A stretch of 64,000 nt of DNA from Phnomibacter ginsenosidimutans (GTDB lineage: Bacteria; Bacteroidota; Bacteroidia; Chitinophagales; Chitinophagaceae), in the NCBI RefSeq assembly GCF_009740285.1, contig NZ_CP046566.1:2290501-2354500 (forward strand). The letters are read 5' to 3'. The position numbers and the translations under genes were made by a program. Below the pieces are notes generated by a model. It was not told the DNA's origin, did no database searches, and saw only the letters and a list, made by a program, of their open reading frames with translations. This document shows positions 9,046 to 18,896 of this stretch, piece after piece. The first letter of the stretch is position 1. Each line of letters starts with the position of its first letter.

Positions 9046-10023
9046 ATGCTAAAGGTTGGTGTTTTTGGAGTAGGACATTTGGGCAAATTTCATTTGAACA
9101 ACTGGAAGGAAATTGAAGGTGTAGAACTGGTGGGCTTTTTTGACCCCAACGACGAAATGGCCGCAACAGTGGAAAGCCAGTATGGTTTGAAACGCTACAG
9201 CAATGCCGAAACACTGATGGATGCAGTGGATGCTGTTGACATTGTGGCACCTACCAATTTCCACTACGACTTGTGCACCAAAGCCCTGCGCCGCCAAAAA
9301 CACATTTTTGTAGAAAAGCCATTGGCAGCCACTATAGATGAAGCCAGAGAAATTGTAAAACTGGTAAAAGAAGCCAAGGTAAAATTGCAGGTGGGCCATG
9401 TGGAGCGTTTCAACCCCGCCTACCAGGCAGCCAAACAATATACCACCCAACCCATGTTTATTGAAGTGCACCGCTTGGCGCAGTTCAACCCACGGGGTAC
9501 AGAAGTGAGTGTGATTCTAGACCTCATGATTCACGACCTCGACATTGTGTTGAGTTTGGTGAAGAGTCCGGTAAAAAACATTTACGCCAGTGGTGTGGCT
9601 GTTATGACAGACACTCCGGATATTGCCAACGTACGCATTGAGTTCAACAACGGCTGCGTGGCCAATCTTACCAGCAGCCGCATCAGCATGAAGAAAATGC
9701 GGAAGATTCGTTTGTTTCAAAAAGATGCGTACATCGGCATCGACTTTTTGGCCCGCAAAGCAGAAATCATCAAGATCAAACAAGACAGCGACGAGAACGC
9801 TTTTTCTTTCGATTTGGAAACACCCAAGGGAAAGAAAACCATTGCCATTGCCAATCCTCTGATTGAAGAAAACAATCCTATCAAACAAGAGCTGGAAGCC
9901 TTTCGGGATGCCATTGTACAAAACACCGCTACGCCGGTTTCGGAAGTAGACGGCTTTCTGGCTATGGAAGTGGCGCAGCAAATTCTCGACAGCATTTCTA
10001 ACACCACCGTTTTCGAAGGCTAG
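9046..10023 (+). CDS. Gfo/Idh/MocA family NAD(P)-dependent oxidoreductase
   Basis: A 325-residue dehydrogenase. The N-terminal Rossmann fold starts MLKVGVFGVGHLGKFH. EKPLAATIDEA is the conserved EKP motif with the catalytic-region Lys. The C-terminal domain contains GHVERFNPAY and DLMIHDLDIVLSLV, with the conserved His residue pair. The family oxidises or reduces sugars and nucleotide sugars. The neighbouring sugar transferase, 6 bp downstream, suggests a role in polysaccharide or glycolipid precursor synthesis, but the substrate is unknown. Confidence 0.9.
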   Translation: MLKVGVFGVGHLGKFHLNNWKEIEGVELVGFFDPNDEMAATVESQYGLKRYSNAETLMDAVDAVDIVAPTNFHYDLCTKALRRQKHIFVEKPLAATIDEAREIVKLVKEAKVKLQVGHVERFNPAYQAAKQYTTQPMFIEVHRLAQFNPRGTEVSVILDLMIHDLDIVLSLVKSPVKNIYASGVAVMTDTPDIANVRIEFNNGCVANLTSSRISMKKMRKIRLFQKDAYIGIDFLARKAEIIKIKQDSDENAFSFDLETPKGKKTIAIANPLIEENNPIKQELEAFRDAIVQNTATPVSEVDGFLAMEVAQQILDSISNTTVFEG

Positions 10024-10029
10024 TTCAGC

Positions 10030-11451
10030 ATGCTGGCGCATAAATCCATATCAGTTGCGTGGTATGTGTTGTCCGACTGGTTGTGCTCATTGCTGGCCTG
10101 GGTAGCATTTTACATCATACGTCGCTTCTACCTATTTCACCGGCTGGATGTGGAAGGCTTGGCCAATGAATCAACTTTCTGGTTGGGCATGGCATTTATA
10201 CCTGTTGGCTGGCTGCTGTTGTTTGGCGCTACAGGTAGCTATCAAAAAACATTGTACGAACGTTCGAGGCTCAATGAGCTCACCAATACTGCTATGCTGA
10301 GCATTGTAGGTGTACTCATGATTTTTTTCGGATTCCTGATTGATGATATCCGTAATCCTTTTGATCTCTCCTATTACTACAAAGGTTTTGCTGGCTTGCT
10401 GCTGTTGCAGTTTGTGTTTGTATTTGCAGGTAGAGCACTACTGCTCACCAAAGTGAAACAAGAGATTCGCAGTGGTAAAGCCGGATTTCATGTATTGCTG
10501 GTTGGCACAGATGAACAAGTACGCAAACACCACAGCTACTTGCAACCATTGGAAAAAACCATTGGCTGGAAACTCCGTGGTTATTTACTGCCCGAAGGCC
10601 ACAAACCATTGAGTAATTTTTCGCCGGCATTGTTGGGCCATATTGATGAGCTGGAACAAATCATCGATCAATATCAGATAGAAAAAATCATTCTGGCTTT
10701 TGGCAAAATAGATTCCTCACTCACCAAGTCGTTGCTCGACAAACTGGCGGGCAAAGATGTAGAAGTGTACATCATTCCGCAGGTGATTGACATTCTGACT
10801 GGTATGGCCAAAACCAGCAACCTGTCCTCTGGTCCGTTTGTGAGCATTCACACCGGTTTGATAGCCGACTGGCAGCAAAACATCAAACGCATTCTTGATG
10901 TAACCATTGCGCTGCTGGCCAGCATAGGCCTGAGTCCGTTATTGCTTTTTGTAGCGCTGCGGGTGAAACTTTCTTCTCCCGGCCCTGTCATTTACAAGCA
11001 GGAAAGAATGGGCTACAAAGGCAAACCGTTTTTCATTTACAAATTCCGCTCTATGTACGCCGATGCGGAGGCCAACGGCCCAGCACTGTCTTACGATTTC
11101 GATCCCCGCATTACCCGCTGGGGCCGCATCATGCGCAAGTGGCGCCTCGATGAACTGCCTCAGCTCTGGAACATTTTGAAAGGTGAAATGAGCCTCGTTG
11201 GACCAAGACCGGAACGCCGTTTTTATGCAGAACAAATTACTGCCCGTGAGCCGGCCTACAAATACATTACCCGTGTAAAACCTGGCCTTACCAGCTGGGG
11301 TATGGTGCAGTTTGGCTACGCTACTTCTGTAGATGACATGGTGGAACGAATGAAGTATGATCTCATTTACCTGGAAAACATATCACTGCTGCTCGATTTT
11401 AAAATCATGATCCATACTTTCCGGATTATACTTACGGGAAAAGGAAAGTAA
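10030..11451 (+). CDS. Undecaprenyl-phosphate sugar phosphotransferase (exopolysaccharide initiation)
   Basis: A 473-residue polyprenyl glycosylphosphotransferase of the WbaP/WcaJ class, which attaches the first sugar phosphate to undecaprenyl phosphate at the inner membrane. Four predicted N-terminal transmembrane segments lie within residues 10-135. A CoA-binding-like/Rossmann region follows (HVLLVGTDEQVRKH, 150-260), then a hydrophobic segment (ILDVTIALLASIGLSPLLLF) and the catalytic domain with YKFRSMYADAE, KWRLDELPQLWNIL and MSLVGPRPE. Length is normal for the family. It is 6 bp after the dehydrogenase gene, so they are cotranscribed. Confidence 0.92.
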   Translation: MLAHKSISVAWYVLSDWLCSLLAWVAFYIIRRFYLFHRLDVEGLANESTFWLGMAFIPVGWLLLFGATGSYQKTLYERSRLNELTNTAMLSIVGVLMIFFGFLIDDIRNPFDLSYYYKGFAGLLLLQFVFVFAGRALLLTKVKQEIRSGKAGFHVLLVGTDEQVRKHHSYLQPLEKTIGWKLRGYLLPEGHKPLSNFSPALLGHIDELEQIIDQYQIEKIILAFGKIDSSLTKSLLDKLAGKDVEVYIIPQVIDILTGMAKTSNLSSGPFVSIHTGLIADWQQNIKRILDVTIALLASIGLSPLLLFVALRVKLSSPGPVIYKQERMGYKGKPFFIYKFRSMYADAEANGPALSYDFDPRITRWGRIMRKWRLDELPQLWNILKGEMSLVGPRPERRFYAEQITAREPAYKYITRVKPGLTSWGMVQFGYATSVDDMVERMKYDLIYLENISLLLDFKIMIHTFRIILTGKGK

Positions 11452-11496
11452 CGCTACTGAATTTACGCTATCGCTTCAAGTTATAATGACCAACTG

Positions 11497-12516
11497 ATGA
11501 AAGTACAATTTACCACTTCGAACCTGCCTTTTAAATATCCGTTTACCATTTCGAAAGGCACCAAAACACATCAGCCGGCATTGATTGTACAACTGGAGCA
11601 TGTAGGCTACCGGGGCATTGGCGAAGCGCCAGCCATTGCATACTACAACATACCTGTAGAAAAGATGATAGCGGACCTTACGGCGAAAAAAATGTTTGTC
11701 GAAAAATTCGCCTTCACCGAGCCCGACCGCTACTGGCATTACCTGCATCACCTGTTTCCGCAAAATGGTTTTTTGGTATGTGCACTGGATATTGCCGCAT
11801 GGGATATGTATGGCAAAATGAAACGCCAGCCACTGTATAAATTCTGGACGAAGGAAGTGACAAAAATGCCACTCACAGATTATACCATTGGCATTGACAG
11901 TATTGAAAAAATGGTGGAGAAAATGCAGGAGAAGCCATGGCCTGTGTACAAAATAAAACTCGGCACAGATAACGACATCGCTATTATGGAAGCGCTGTGC
12001 AAACACACTGATGCCAAGTTTCGCATTGATGCCAACGCAGGCTGGACCGTGGAGGAAGCCTTGGAAAAAATTAATGTATTTAAAGACATGGATGTGGAGT
12101 TTATAGAACAACCGCTGGCCAAAGATGACTGGGAAGGCATGAAGCGTTTGTACAATGAAAGTCCGCTCCCACTGTTTGCCGACGAAGCTTGTGTATTTGA
12201 AAAAGATGTGGCCCAATGCGAAGGCCATTTTCATGGCATCAATATCAAGCTCACCAAATGCACAGGTATAACGCCAGCCCTCCGCATGATTGCTGATGCC
12301 CGCAACCGCAACATGCAGGTGATGGTGGGCAGCATGAATGAATGCAGCATTGGCTCGGCCGCCATTGTACACCTGATGCCGCTGGTAGACTATGTAGATG
12401 TAGATGGCCCGCTGCTGCTGGCAGAAGATTTGGCCACTGGTTTGGAGTACAATTTTGGTGAAGTAGCCCTGCCGCAAAATCCGGGATTAGGCATAACTTC
12501 CCATTTGTTCCAATAA
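11497..12516 (+). CDS. Dipeptide (L-Ala-D/L-Glu) epimerase, enolase superfamily
   Basis: A 339-residue muconate-lactonising subgroup enolase. Active-site residues are visible. The KxK motif YKIKLG gives K152 and K154. The metal ligands are D178 (RIDANAGW), E204 (FIEQPL) and D229 (ADEAC). K251 in NIKLTK is the second acid/base. The closing GSMNECSIGS loop matches dipeptide epimerases. These enzymes interconvert L-Ala-D-Glu and L-Ala-L-Glu during murein peptide recycling. Specificity within the subgroup cannot be proven here. It lies 6 bp upstream of the patatin gene and 45 bp after the transferase. Confidence 0.87.
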   Translation: MKVQFTTSNLPFKYPFTISKGTKTHQPALIVQLEHVGYRGIGEAPAIAYYNIPVEKMIADLTAKKMFVEKFAFTEPDRYWHYLHHLFPQNGFLVCALDIAAWDMYGKMKRQPLYKFWTKEVTKMPLTDYTIGIDSIEKMVEKMQEKPWPVYKIKLGTDNDIAIMEALCKHTDAKFRIDANAGWTVEEALEKINVFKDMDVEFIEQPLAKDDWEGMKRLYNESPLPLFADEACVFEKDVAQCEGHFHGINIKLTKCTGITPALRMIADARNRNMQVMVGSMNECSIGSAAIVHLMPLVDYVDVDGPLLLAEDLATGLEYNFGEVALPQNPGLGITSHLFQ

Positions 12517-12522
12517 CTATAC

Positions 12523-14772
12523 ATGCAACCAATCTTACGGAAAGCCATGCTGCTGCTCACAACTTTGTTGTGCGTTACCCACTACTCATTTGCCCAACAC
12601 AAAAATCACGGCATTGGCCTTACCCTCAGTGGTGGTGGTGCCAAAGGCCTTGCCCATATTGGCATACTGAAAGCCATTGATTCTGCAGGCCTCAATATTA
12701 ATTATCTCACTGGCACCAGCATGGGCAGTATTGTGGGCGGATTGTACGCCGCAGGTTATAGTGCAGATTCCATTGAAAAAATTGCCCGCTCCATTCACTG
12801 GGAAGATTTGCTGAGCAACAGCATTCCCATGAACCTCTACACCATGGAGGAGAAAAGTGAGTTTGGTAAATACGCCATCGAAATGCCATTTACCAAAGGC
12901 AGTATTGGCTTGCCTTCCGGCTTTTTAGAAAGCCAGGAACTATGGCTCACGTTAGAAAAATATTTCTTTCCGGTTGCTGCCACACATGATTTCAAAAAGC
13001 TGAGCATTCCATTTACCTGCGTAGCGGTTGATTTATTGAGTACCGAACCTGTGGCGCATACTTCGGGCAGCATTGTCAATGCCATTCGTAGCAGCATGGC
13101 CATACCCGGCGCCTTCTCTCCGGTAGATATTAAAGGGCGTCGGTATGTGGATGGTGGTATCATTCGCAACCTGCCGGTGCAGGAATGTATCAACCTGGGT
13201 GCGAAGTATATGATTGGTGTATCGGTGAGTGCTCCGGTACAAAGCCTTGATGAATTGAATAGTGCCGTGCAGGTGTTGTCGCAGGTGATGTTTTTGAACG
13301 AGGCGAAAGACAGCAGAGAACAGGCACAACTGTGTCAGTCGTTTATAAGCGTACCCATGGGCACGTACAACTCCGCCAGTTTTAGCAGTGCTGAAGACAT
13401 CATTGAACTTGGCATTACTGAAGGCAGAAAATATTATCCGTTGTTCAAGCATTTGGCAGACTCACTCAAAGCAATTGATGCAAACTATTCGTTTCGGAAA
13501 AACAGATTGCCCAATGTATCCGCTTACAAAATTGCTGCCGTAAAAGTGGAAGGTTTGGGCAAGCATGCTGTAGAAACATTCTTACGGCAAATTGAGGGGA
13601 GAAATGAGCAAAGCATCAATTACAGCAAATTGCAAAACAATACCAGAGATGCTTTTGCCTACCGCATGTACAAAAGCATTGTGTATGATGTGGAGCCAAC
13701 CAAAGACAGTAGTTATGTACTGCAATACAAAGTAAAACCGGAAAGCTCCACCATGCTGAAAGTAGGCTTGAGTGAAAACAGTTTTACCCGCTTTGCAGTC
13801 AACCTCAACCTTACCACCCGCAATCAGTTGTTGCCTTCCAGCCGAACGATGGTATCGCTCAATATTGGCGATAATTTCAGGGGCTTGTTTGAGCACCTGC
13901 AAATGTTTGGTTATCGCCAGCCATGGTCCAACAGGCTGCAGGTGTACACAGAGTTTCAAGACCTGCCAGCATACAATGATTTGCGCCGCATTGGACTGTA
14001 CAAATACAAGTACGTGAGCATTGATGATCGTTTTCAGTTGTCAGCGAAACGCAAGTCGGCCGGTGGTTTTGGCATGCAATGGGAAAGCATTGTAGCTAAA
14101 CCACAAATTGAAACCGGTACTTATTTCGACGGCCGCAACAACTATTTTCAGGCCTATGCTTTTTGGCAATACAACAACCTGATTAAACCATTGTATGCGG
14201 ATAAAGGAACGATTGCAGAATTCAAACTGGGATATGTATTTGCATTGCAACCCCGCATCAAAGCGTTCAACAACGGGCAATTGATTGGTGATGTAAATCC
14301 ATCATTGTTTACTTACGGCAACTACCCCAGACTGACAGCCAACCTACAGAGTACGGCACAAATGAGCAAGCGTTGGAGTTGGGTAACCAAAATGCAGGCA
14401 GGCGTCAACTTTAGCAAGAATATTTCGCTGCTGAATGAATTTGTTGCTGGTGGCATCACAAACACCATGCGCAATCAAATTCAGTTTGCCGGGTTAAGAG
14501 AAGGCGAATTGGATTCAGAGAGTTTGGTGGCTGTACACACCGGCCCCCAGGTACGGCCATTTGGTAGTTTTTACCTGAGTATAAATGGTGCTATTGCTCA
14601 TTTTGATTTTGTACAAAAAACATCGCAAACAGTAAAAGCCGGATGGCTCTATGGCACCGCCATTACTGCAGCGTACCTTACACCCATTGGCCCTGCAGAA
14701 CTGAGTGTGATGGCTTCTTCCAAATCTGAAGGACTACGGTTGTATTTCAACTTTGGCGTTCCGTTTAAGTAA
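12523..14772 (+). CDS. Patatin-like phospholipase with Omp85-type barrel (type Vd autotransporter)
   Basis: A 749-residue protein with a signal peptide ending HYSFAQ. The patatin domain (about 28-320) has the oxyanion motif SGGGAKG, the nucleophile S66 in GTSMGS and the partner D210 in the DGG motif (YVDGGIIRNLP). A POTRA-like segment (AAVKVEGLGKHAVETFLRQI) follows, then a beta-strand-rich C-terminus of about 350 residues resembling the BamA/Omp85 barrel, ending YFNFGVPFK. This order is that of PlpD-type surface or secreted lipases. It is the last gene of the operon. A CCGGAC/GTCCGG hairpin occurs 32 bp after its stop. Confidence 0.88.
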   Translation: MQPILRKAMLLLTTLLCVTHYSFAQHKNHGIGLTLSGGGAKGLAHIGILKAIDSAGLNINYLTGTSMGSIVGGLYAAGYSADSIEKIARSIHWEDLLSNSIPMNLYTMEEKSEFGKYAIEMPFTKGSIGLPSGFLESQELWLTLEKYFFPVAATHDFKKLSIPFTCVAVDLLSTEPVAHTSGSIVNAIRSSMAIPGAFSPVDIKGRRYVDGGIIRNLPVQECINLGAKYMIGVSVSAPVQSLDELNSAVQVLSQVMFLNEAKDSREQAQLCQSFISVPMGTYNSASFSSAEDIIELGITEGRKYYPLFKHLADSLKAIDANYSFRKNRLPNVSAYKIAAVKVEGLGKHAVETFLRQIEGRNEQSINYSKLQNNTRDAFAYRMYKSIVYDVEPTKDSSYVLQYKVKPESSTMLKVGLSENSFTRFAVNLNLTTRNQLLPSSRTMVSLNIGDNFRGLFEHLQMFGYRQPWSNRLQVYTEFQDLPAYNDLRRIGLYKYKYVSIDDRFQLSAKRKSAGGFGMQWESIVAKPQIETGTYFDGRNNYFQAYAFWQYNNLIKPLYADKGTIAEFKLGYVFALQPRIKAFNNGQLIGDVNPSLFTYGNYPRLTANLQSTAQMSKRWSWVTKMQAGVNFSKNISLLNEFVAGGITNTMRNQIQFAGLREGELDSESLVAVHTGPQVRPFGSFYLSINGAIAHFDFVQKTSQTVKAGWLYGTAITAAYLTPIGPAELSVMASSKSEGLRLYFNFGVPFK

Positions 14773-14884
14773 ATAAAAAAGCTATGGCAATCGCATGCAA
14801 ATGACCGGACACAGTCCGGCGGATTTAATAGACACCAGTGGCCCGCTGAGGCGGAACACTGGCGCCATTGGGGGGAGTGATTGT

Positions 14885-15370
14885 CTAAACCGCCCCTTTA
14901 TCCTTGCAATAGCATATAAATTCATCAAACACCTTGCAGAAATAATCAAAAGGAACAACAGCATCATTCACAGGCTCCCCAAAATCGTTGCGCCATATTA
15001 AACGAAATTTACCATCCCTAAATAGAATTATTCCATCACTTTGGGTATTAGAAAACTGAGGACCCGTAAAGGCATGCCTTGCCAAGTGCTTCGTTTCATC
15101 ATACCGTTTTTCATCTTCATCAAGCCTGAAATTAAACTTCGTAGTGTATGCAAAAACCTCCTCGGTACCCATTAAGTCAAACACAGGAAGGTAAAGGCTT
15201 TCCTTCTTTTTTACTATCGTCTGATAGTCTGTAATAGTGTCAGCTAAGGGGGCGGACTTTTTAAAATTTCCTTTGGGCATGCCTTTGAGCCAAAGCCGGA
15301 GGAAAAACTTTTTGGGATGTTTCGTTTCCCTCAGTTCGATTGCAAATATTTCTTTATCGCCAAAAATCAT
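14885..15370 (-). CDS. Possible Imm42-family immunity protein
   Basis: A 161-residue cytosolic protein. The start MIFGDKEIFAIEL and the late FRLIWRN and FDYFCKVFDEFI segments resemble polymorphic-toxin immunity proteins of the Imm42 type. This is from memory of the family pattern and is not secure. No matching toxin gene is adjacent. It stands between the patatin operon and a 165-bp duplicated repeat, on the minus strand, in AT-richer DNA than its neighbours, which suggests an acquired orphan immunity gene. Confidence 0.5.
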   Translation of the reverse strand: MIFGDKEIFAIELRETKHPKKFFLRLWLKGMPKGNFKKSAPLADTITDYQTIVKKKESLYLPVFDLMGTEEVFAYTTKFNFRLDEDEKRYDETKHLARHAFTGPQFSNTQSDGIILFRDGKFRLIWRNDFGEPVNDAVVPFDYFCKVFDEFICYCKDKGAV

Positions 15371-15400
15371 TTTGTCACTCTTTTAAGTTTATTATTTAAT

Positions 15401-15569
15401 TACCCGTCTGGCGCAAGTGTTCTGCGCAGCAGGCCACTTGTGCCGCTCTAATGTTGCCCGATTGTATCGGGATTTTCATTCATCTGCCATGTCAACTTTT
15501 TATGCGACCAAATCACTTCACCAAGGTATCTTTTTTTGGAGCTCGTGTACCCCACGAACCAAGGCGGAG
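15401..15569. repeat. 165-bp direct repeat, copy 1
   Basis: About 85% identical in the same orientation to 16241-16405. It contains an inverted repeat GGCGCAAGTG...CACTTGTGCC with an intervening GCAGCAGGC. The two copies bracket the gene at 15676-16095. Confidence 0.8.
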
Positions 15570-15675
15570 CACCACCAAATGGTTAGGTTACAAGTGATAA
15601 CACCCGCAACGCGGCTCTGAGAGGAACACCAACAAAGGCAAGATGTACATTGGCAGAGACAGTATAAATAGAACC

Positions 15676-16095
15676 CTATTTTGAACGAGGGCTATCAAGA
15701 AATTCACTTGTAGGAACGATGCCTTTCAAGATTGGCATTGGGCCATAAACTCTAAATTGAGCGACTTTGCCAGAACTTGCCGGTGGTAAGAAATAAAACC
15801 TTATGGAATCAATTTTAAATAACTCTAGTGAATCTACATTATATAGCTGTTTATCAGGATAGAATGTCACAACAGATCCAGGTTCTCCATGTATCAATTC
15901 ATTGTAAGTTTTTAAGTCCAGTTCATTTACATCTCCTTTCAATCTGACAGCTCTCGCCAAATCGCTAAATGCCATCGATTGATAATCCTTTGTAGTGTTC
16001 TTAAAAAAATGTTCTGGCATAATTTTAGATAAAGAATCATATTTCCTTTCAAAAGATAATCGAAAGGCATCTTTTACTACTTGTTCAAGTTGCAC
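15676..16095 (-). CDS. Unknown protein, possible lost signal peptide by frameshift
   Basis: A 139-residue frame opening with GTG at 16095 and not recognised. It contains MPEHFFKNTTKDYQSMAF and a beta-rich C-terminus ending PTSEFLDSPRSK. Just upstream, in another frame, an ATG at about 16164 encodes MKYVVMVFLFF, a typical signal peptide start. If the T7 run at about 16134-16140 were eight T long, the frames would join as MKYVVMVFLFFQFNVC and continue into this protein, giving a secreted protein or lipoprotein of about 160 residues. It is bracketed by two copies of a 165-bp repeat. Confidence 0.55.
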   Translation of the reverse strand: MQLEQVVKDAFRLSFERKYDSLSKIMPEHFFKNTTKDYQSMAFSDLARAVRLKGDVNELDLKTYNELIHGEPGSVVTFYPDKQLYNVDSLELFKIDSIRFYFLPPASSGKVAQFRVYGPMPILKGIVPTSEFLDSPRSK

Positions 16096-16240
16096 CTTGT
16101 TGTCATGCTTCTTAAAGCATACATTAAATTGAAAAAAAGAAAAACCATTACAACATACTTCATAAAATAAATTTTAATCCTTCGATTTTAAGTCTACAGC
16201 CATCGGTTCATATTTTTTTGAATCCCCTCCCATCTCGGTA

Positions 16241-16405
16241 TACCCAACTGGCGCAAGTGTTCAGCGCAGCAGGCCACTTGTGCCGCTCTAATTATGCCAG
16301 ATTGTATCGGGATTTTCATTCATCAGCCATTTCAACTTTGTATGCGATCAAGTCACTTCATCAAGGTATCTTTTTTGGGTTCGTATGCCCCGAACCAATG
16401 CGGAG
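16241..16405. repeat. 165-bp direct repeat, copy 2
   Basis: Second copy of the element at 15401-15569, including the hairpin GGCGCAAGTG/CACTTGTGCC. Both copies can be translated in one frame with similar protein sequence, but that frame has no recognisable domain, so I treat it as an intergenic repeat. Confidence 0.8.
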
Positions 16406-16420
16406 ATTTCCTTTTAAGTA

Positions 16421-16452
16421 AAAAAAGCTGTTGTAAGTAACAACAGCTTTTT
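16421..16452 (-). terminator. Terminator after tex
   Basis: AAAAAGCTGTTGT and ACAACAGCTTTTT form a perfect 13-bp stem with a 5-nt loop, followed by T residues on the minus strand. It lies 22 bp after the tex stop. Confidence 0.9.
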
Positions 16453-16473
16453 CAATATGCATGAAATCAATCC

Positions 16474-18721
16474 TTATTTCTTGAATTTGTTTTTCAATGC
16501 AGCCAATGCATCATTGATGTCCAAATTGCTCAGGTCTTTTTGCTGTGGCTGTGGTTGACGCTGTTGCTTATTGCCACCTGTGTGTCCGCTACGCTGCTGC
16601 GGGCCATTGTTCGGTTCGGTTTGTTTTATGCTCAAGGCAATGCGCTTTCTGCTCAGGTCCACTTCCAGCACTTTTACTTTCACTTTTTGCCCCAGCTTCA
16701 GTGCTTCCGAAGGATCGCTGATGTAACGGTTGGCAATTTCACTTACGTGCACCAATCCGTCTTGCTTTACACCAATGTCTACAAAGGCGCCAAACTTGGT
16801 GAGGTTGGTCACATTGCCCGGCAACTCCATGCCTACCTGCACTTCTTCAATGCTGTAGATATTGGCAAATTCAAAACTCTCCGCTGTAGAACGAGGATCC
16901 AAACCGGGCTTCACCAATTCCTTCAAAATATCATTTACCCGGTGTTCGCCATAGCTGGCGTACTGTTTGGCATTCACTTGTTTTACCAGTGATTCATTGC
17001 CTACCAAATCTTTCACCGTTACGTTCAGGTCTTTGGCAATGTTGTTGACAATCTCGTAACTCTCCGGGTGCACGGCACTATTGTCCAGCGGATTATCGGC
17101 TTGTGGAATGCGTAAAAAACCGGCACATTGTTCAAAGGCTTTGTCGCCCAACCTAGCAACTTTCTTCAATTCGTTGCGGCTTGTAAACATGCCGTTGGCT
17201 GAGCGATACTCCACAATGTTTTTGGCAATGGTTTCACCAATACCACTTACGTAACTCAGCAGGTGGCGGGATGCGGTATTCAAATTCACACCTACCAGGT
17301 TCACACAACTCTCTACCGTCTGATCGAGTTTTTCTTTCAGGCGTACCTGATTTACATCGTGTTGGTACTGACCCACACCAATACTTTTCGGATCAATTTT
17401 TACCAGCTCGGCCAATGGGTCCATCAGGCGGCGACCAATGCTCACAGCACCACGCACTGTTACATCTTCCTGCGGAAATTCTTCTCGGGCCACTTCGCTG
17501 GCACTGTACACGCTTGGCTCCATCTTCATTTACCAAAAACACGGGCAAGCCAAGGTTCAATCCTTTGATGAATTTTTCTGTTTCACGGCCGGCAGTTCCA
17601 TCGCCAATCGCAATCACTTCAATGCCATATTTGGCTACCAACTGGCGTACAGTATGCTCTGCATCGTACAAGCGGTTGTTTTCGTGTACGTAAATAACTG
17701 TGTTGGTTTTGAGGTCGCCTTTGTTGTCGAGCACCACCGTTTTGCAACCCGTACGATAACCCGGATCGATGGCCAGCAAATGCTTGCCACCCAGCGGACT
17801 GCTCAGCAGCAATTGGCGTAAGTTATCAGCAAACACATTGATGGCTTCTTCATCGCTGCGTGTTTTCATGGCCATACGAAACTCACTTTCTAACGATGGC
17901 TGCAGCATGCGTTTCCAGGCATCTTTCAAAGCCTTCTTTACATGTACGGTTTCGTTGTGCATGCCTTTCACTACATGCTGTTCCAGCATTTCTACTGCTT
18001 GTTCTTCCGCAGGTTCTATGCTGATGCGTAGGAAGCCTTCCATAAAACCACGCAGCACGGCTAAGGCCCGGTGTGCAGGCACTTTGGTTACCAGTTCGCT
18101 GTAGTCGAAATAATCTTTGTATTTGGCCGCTTCAGCTTCTTTGCCACTCACTACTTTACTGATGAGCAAGCCATCTGTTTCAAACAGGCGACGCATTTTG
18201 GTACGTACCACCGCGTCTTCGTTTACCTGTTCGGCAATGATATCTCTGGCGCCTTGCAAGGCCTCGTCAATGGAAGCCACTTTTTCGTTGATGTATTTAT
18301 TGGCTTCTGCTTCAATATCCGCATCGGCCTGTGCCAGCAAGATATTAGCCAATGGTTCCAGGCCATTTTCACGGGCTGTTTGTGCCTTGGTTTTGCGCTT
18401 CGGTTTGTATGGCAGGTAAATGTCTTCCAGTTCATTGAGGCTGCTGGCTTTGTCCAGCAACTTCATCAGCTGCTCGGTCATTTTGCCCTGCTCTTCAATG
18501 GTTTTGATGATGAAGGCTTTGCGTTCGCTAAACTCCTTTTGAAACTTGGCTTCTTCCTGAATGGCCTGAATTTGCACTTCATCCAGATTGCCGGTTTGGT
18601 CTTTGCGATAACGGGCAATGAATGGAATAGTAGCCCCCTCGCCCAGCAGGCGCAGCACGGCTTCTACACTGGCGGGTTTCAGGTTGAGTTTGGCACACAC
18701 CGGCCCAACAAATTCGAGCAT
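16474..18721 (-). CDS. tex: RNA-binding transcription accessory protein Tex, one frameshift
   Basis: Tex is a nucleic-acid binding protein conserved across bacteria. The first frame (18721 down to 17393) holds the N-terminal helical region (GATIPFIARYRKDQTGNLDE) and the YqgF-like domain (LAIDPGYRTGCKTVVLD). The second frame (17529 down to 16474) continues SVYSASEVAREEFPQ, RRLMDPLAELVKIDPKSIGV, helix-hairpin-helix motifs (GIGETIAKNIVEYR) and the S1 domain (GAFVDIGVKQDGLVHVSEI). Together about 749 residues, the normal length. They join if one T of the plus-strand GCTTGG at 17514-17515 is removed. No functional lesion other than this base is seen. Confidence 0.9.
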
Positions 18722-18743
18722 GATTCAATCAATTTTAGGGCAG

Positions 18744-18775
18744 CGAATGTATCGGAGCCAAGGCAAACAGACAAG
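18744..18775 (-). promoter_or_regulatory. Promoter of tex
   Basis: On the minus strand CTTG, a 20-nt spacer and TACATTCG match the Bacteroidota consensus with one mismatch in the -7 element, 22 bp before the tex ATG. Confidence 0.5.
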
Positions 18776-18896
18776 GGAAATAGTTTTGCACAACAGTGGG
18801 TTTGGCACGGCTAAAAAGACAGATAAATTTTCTTCCACTCATCTCTCCGGTAACCCAAATGAGGTTACATTTATACCCGTACAACAACTACCACAC

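Noticed and set aside
11476..12477. 333-residue minus-strand frame
   Set aside because: It is antisense to the dipeptide epimerase, whose catalytic residues are all identifiable on the plus strand.
15417..15620. 67-residue frames in both copies of the 165-bp repeat (also 16218-16421) with similar protein sequence
   Set aside because: The similarity follows from DNA identity; the shared frame covers a hairpin and has no start or end in common.
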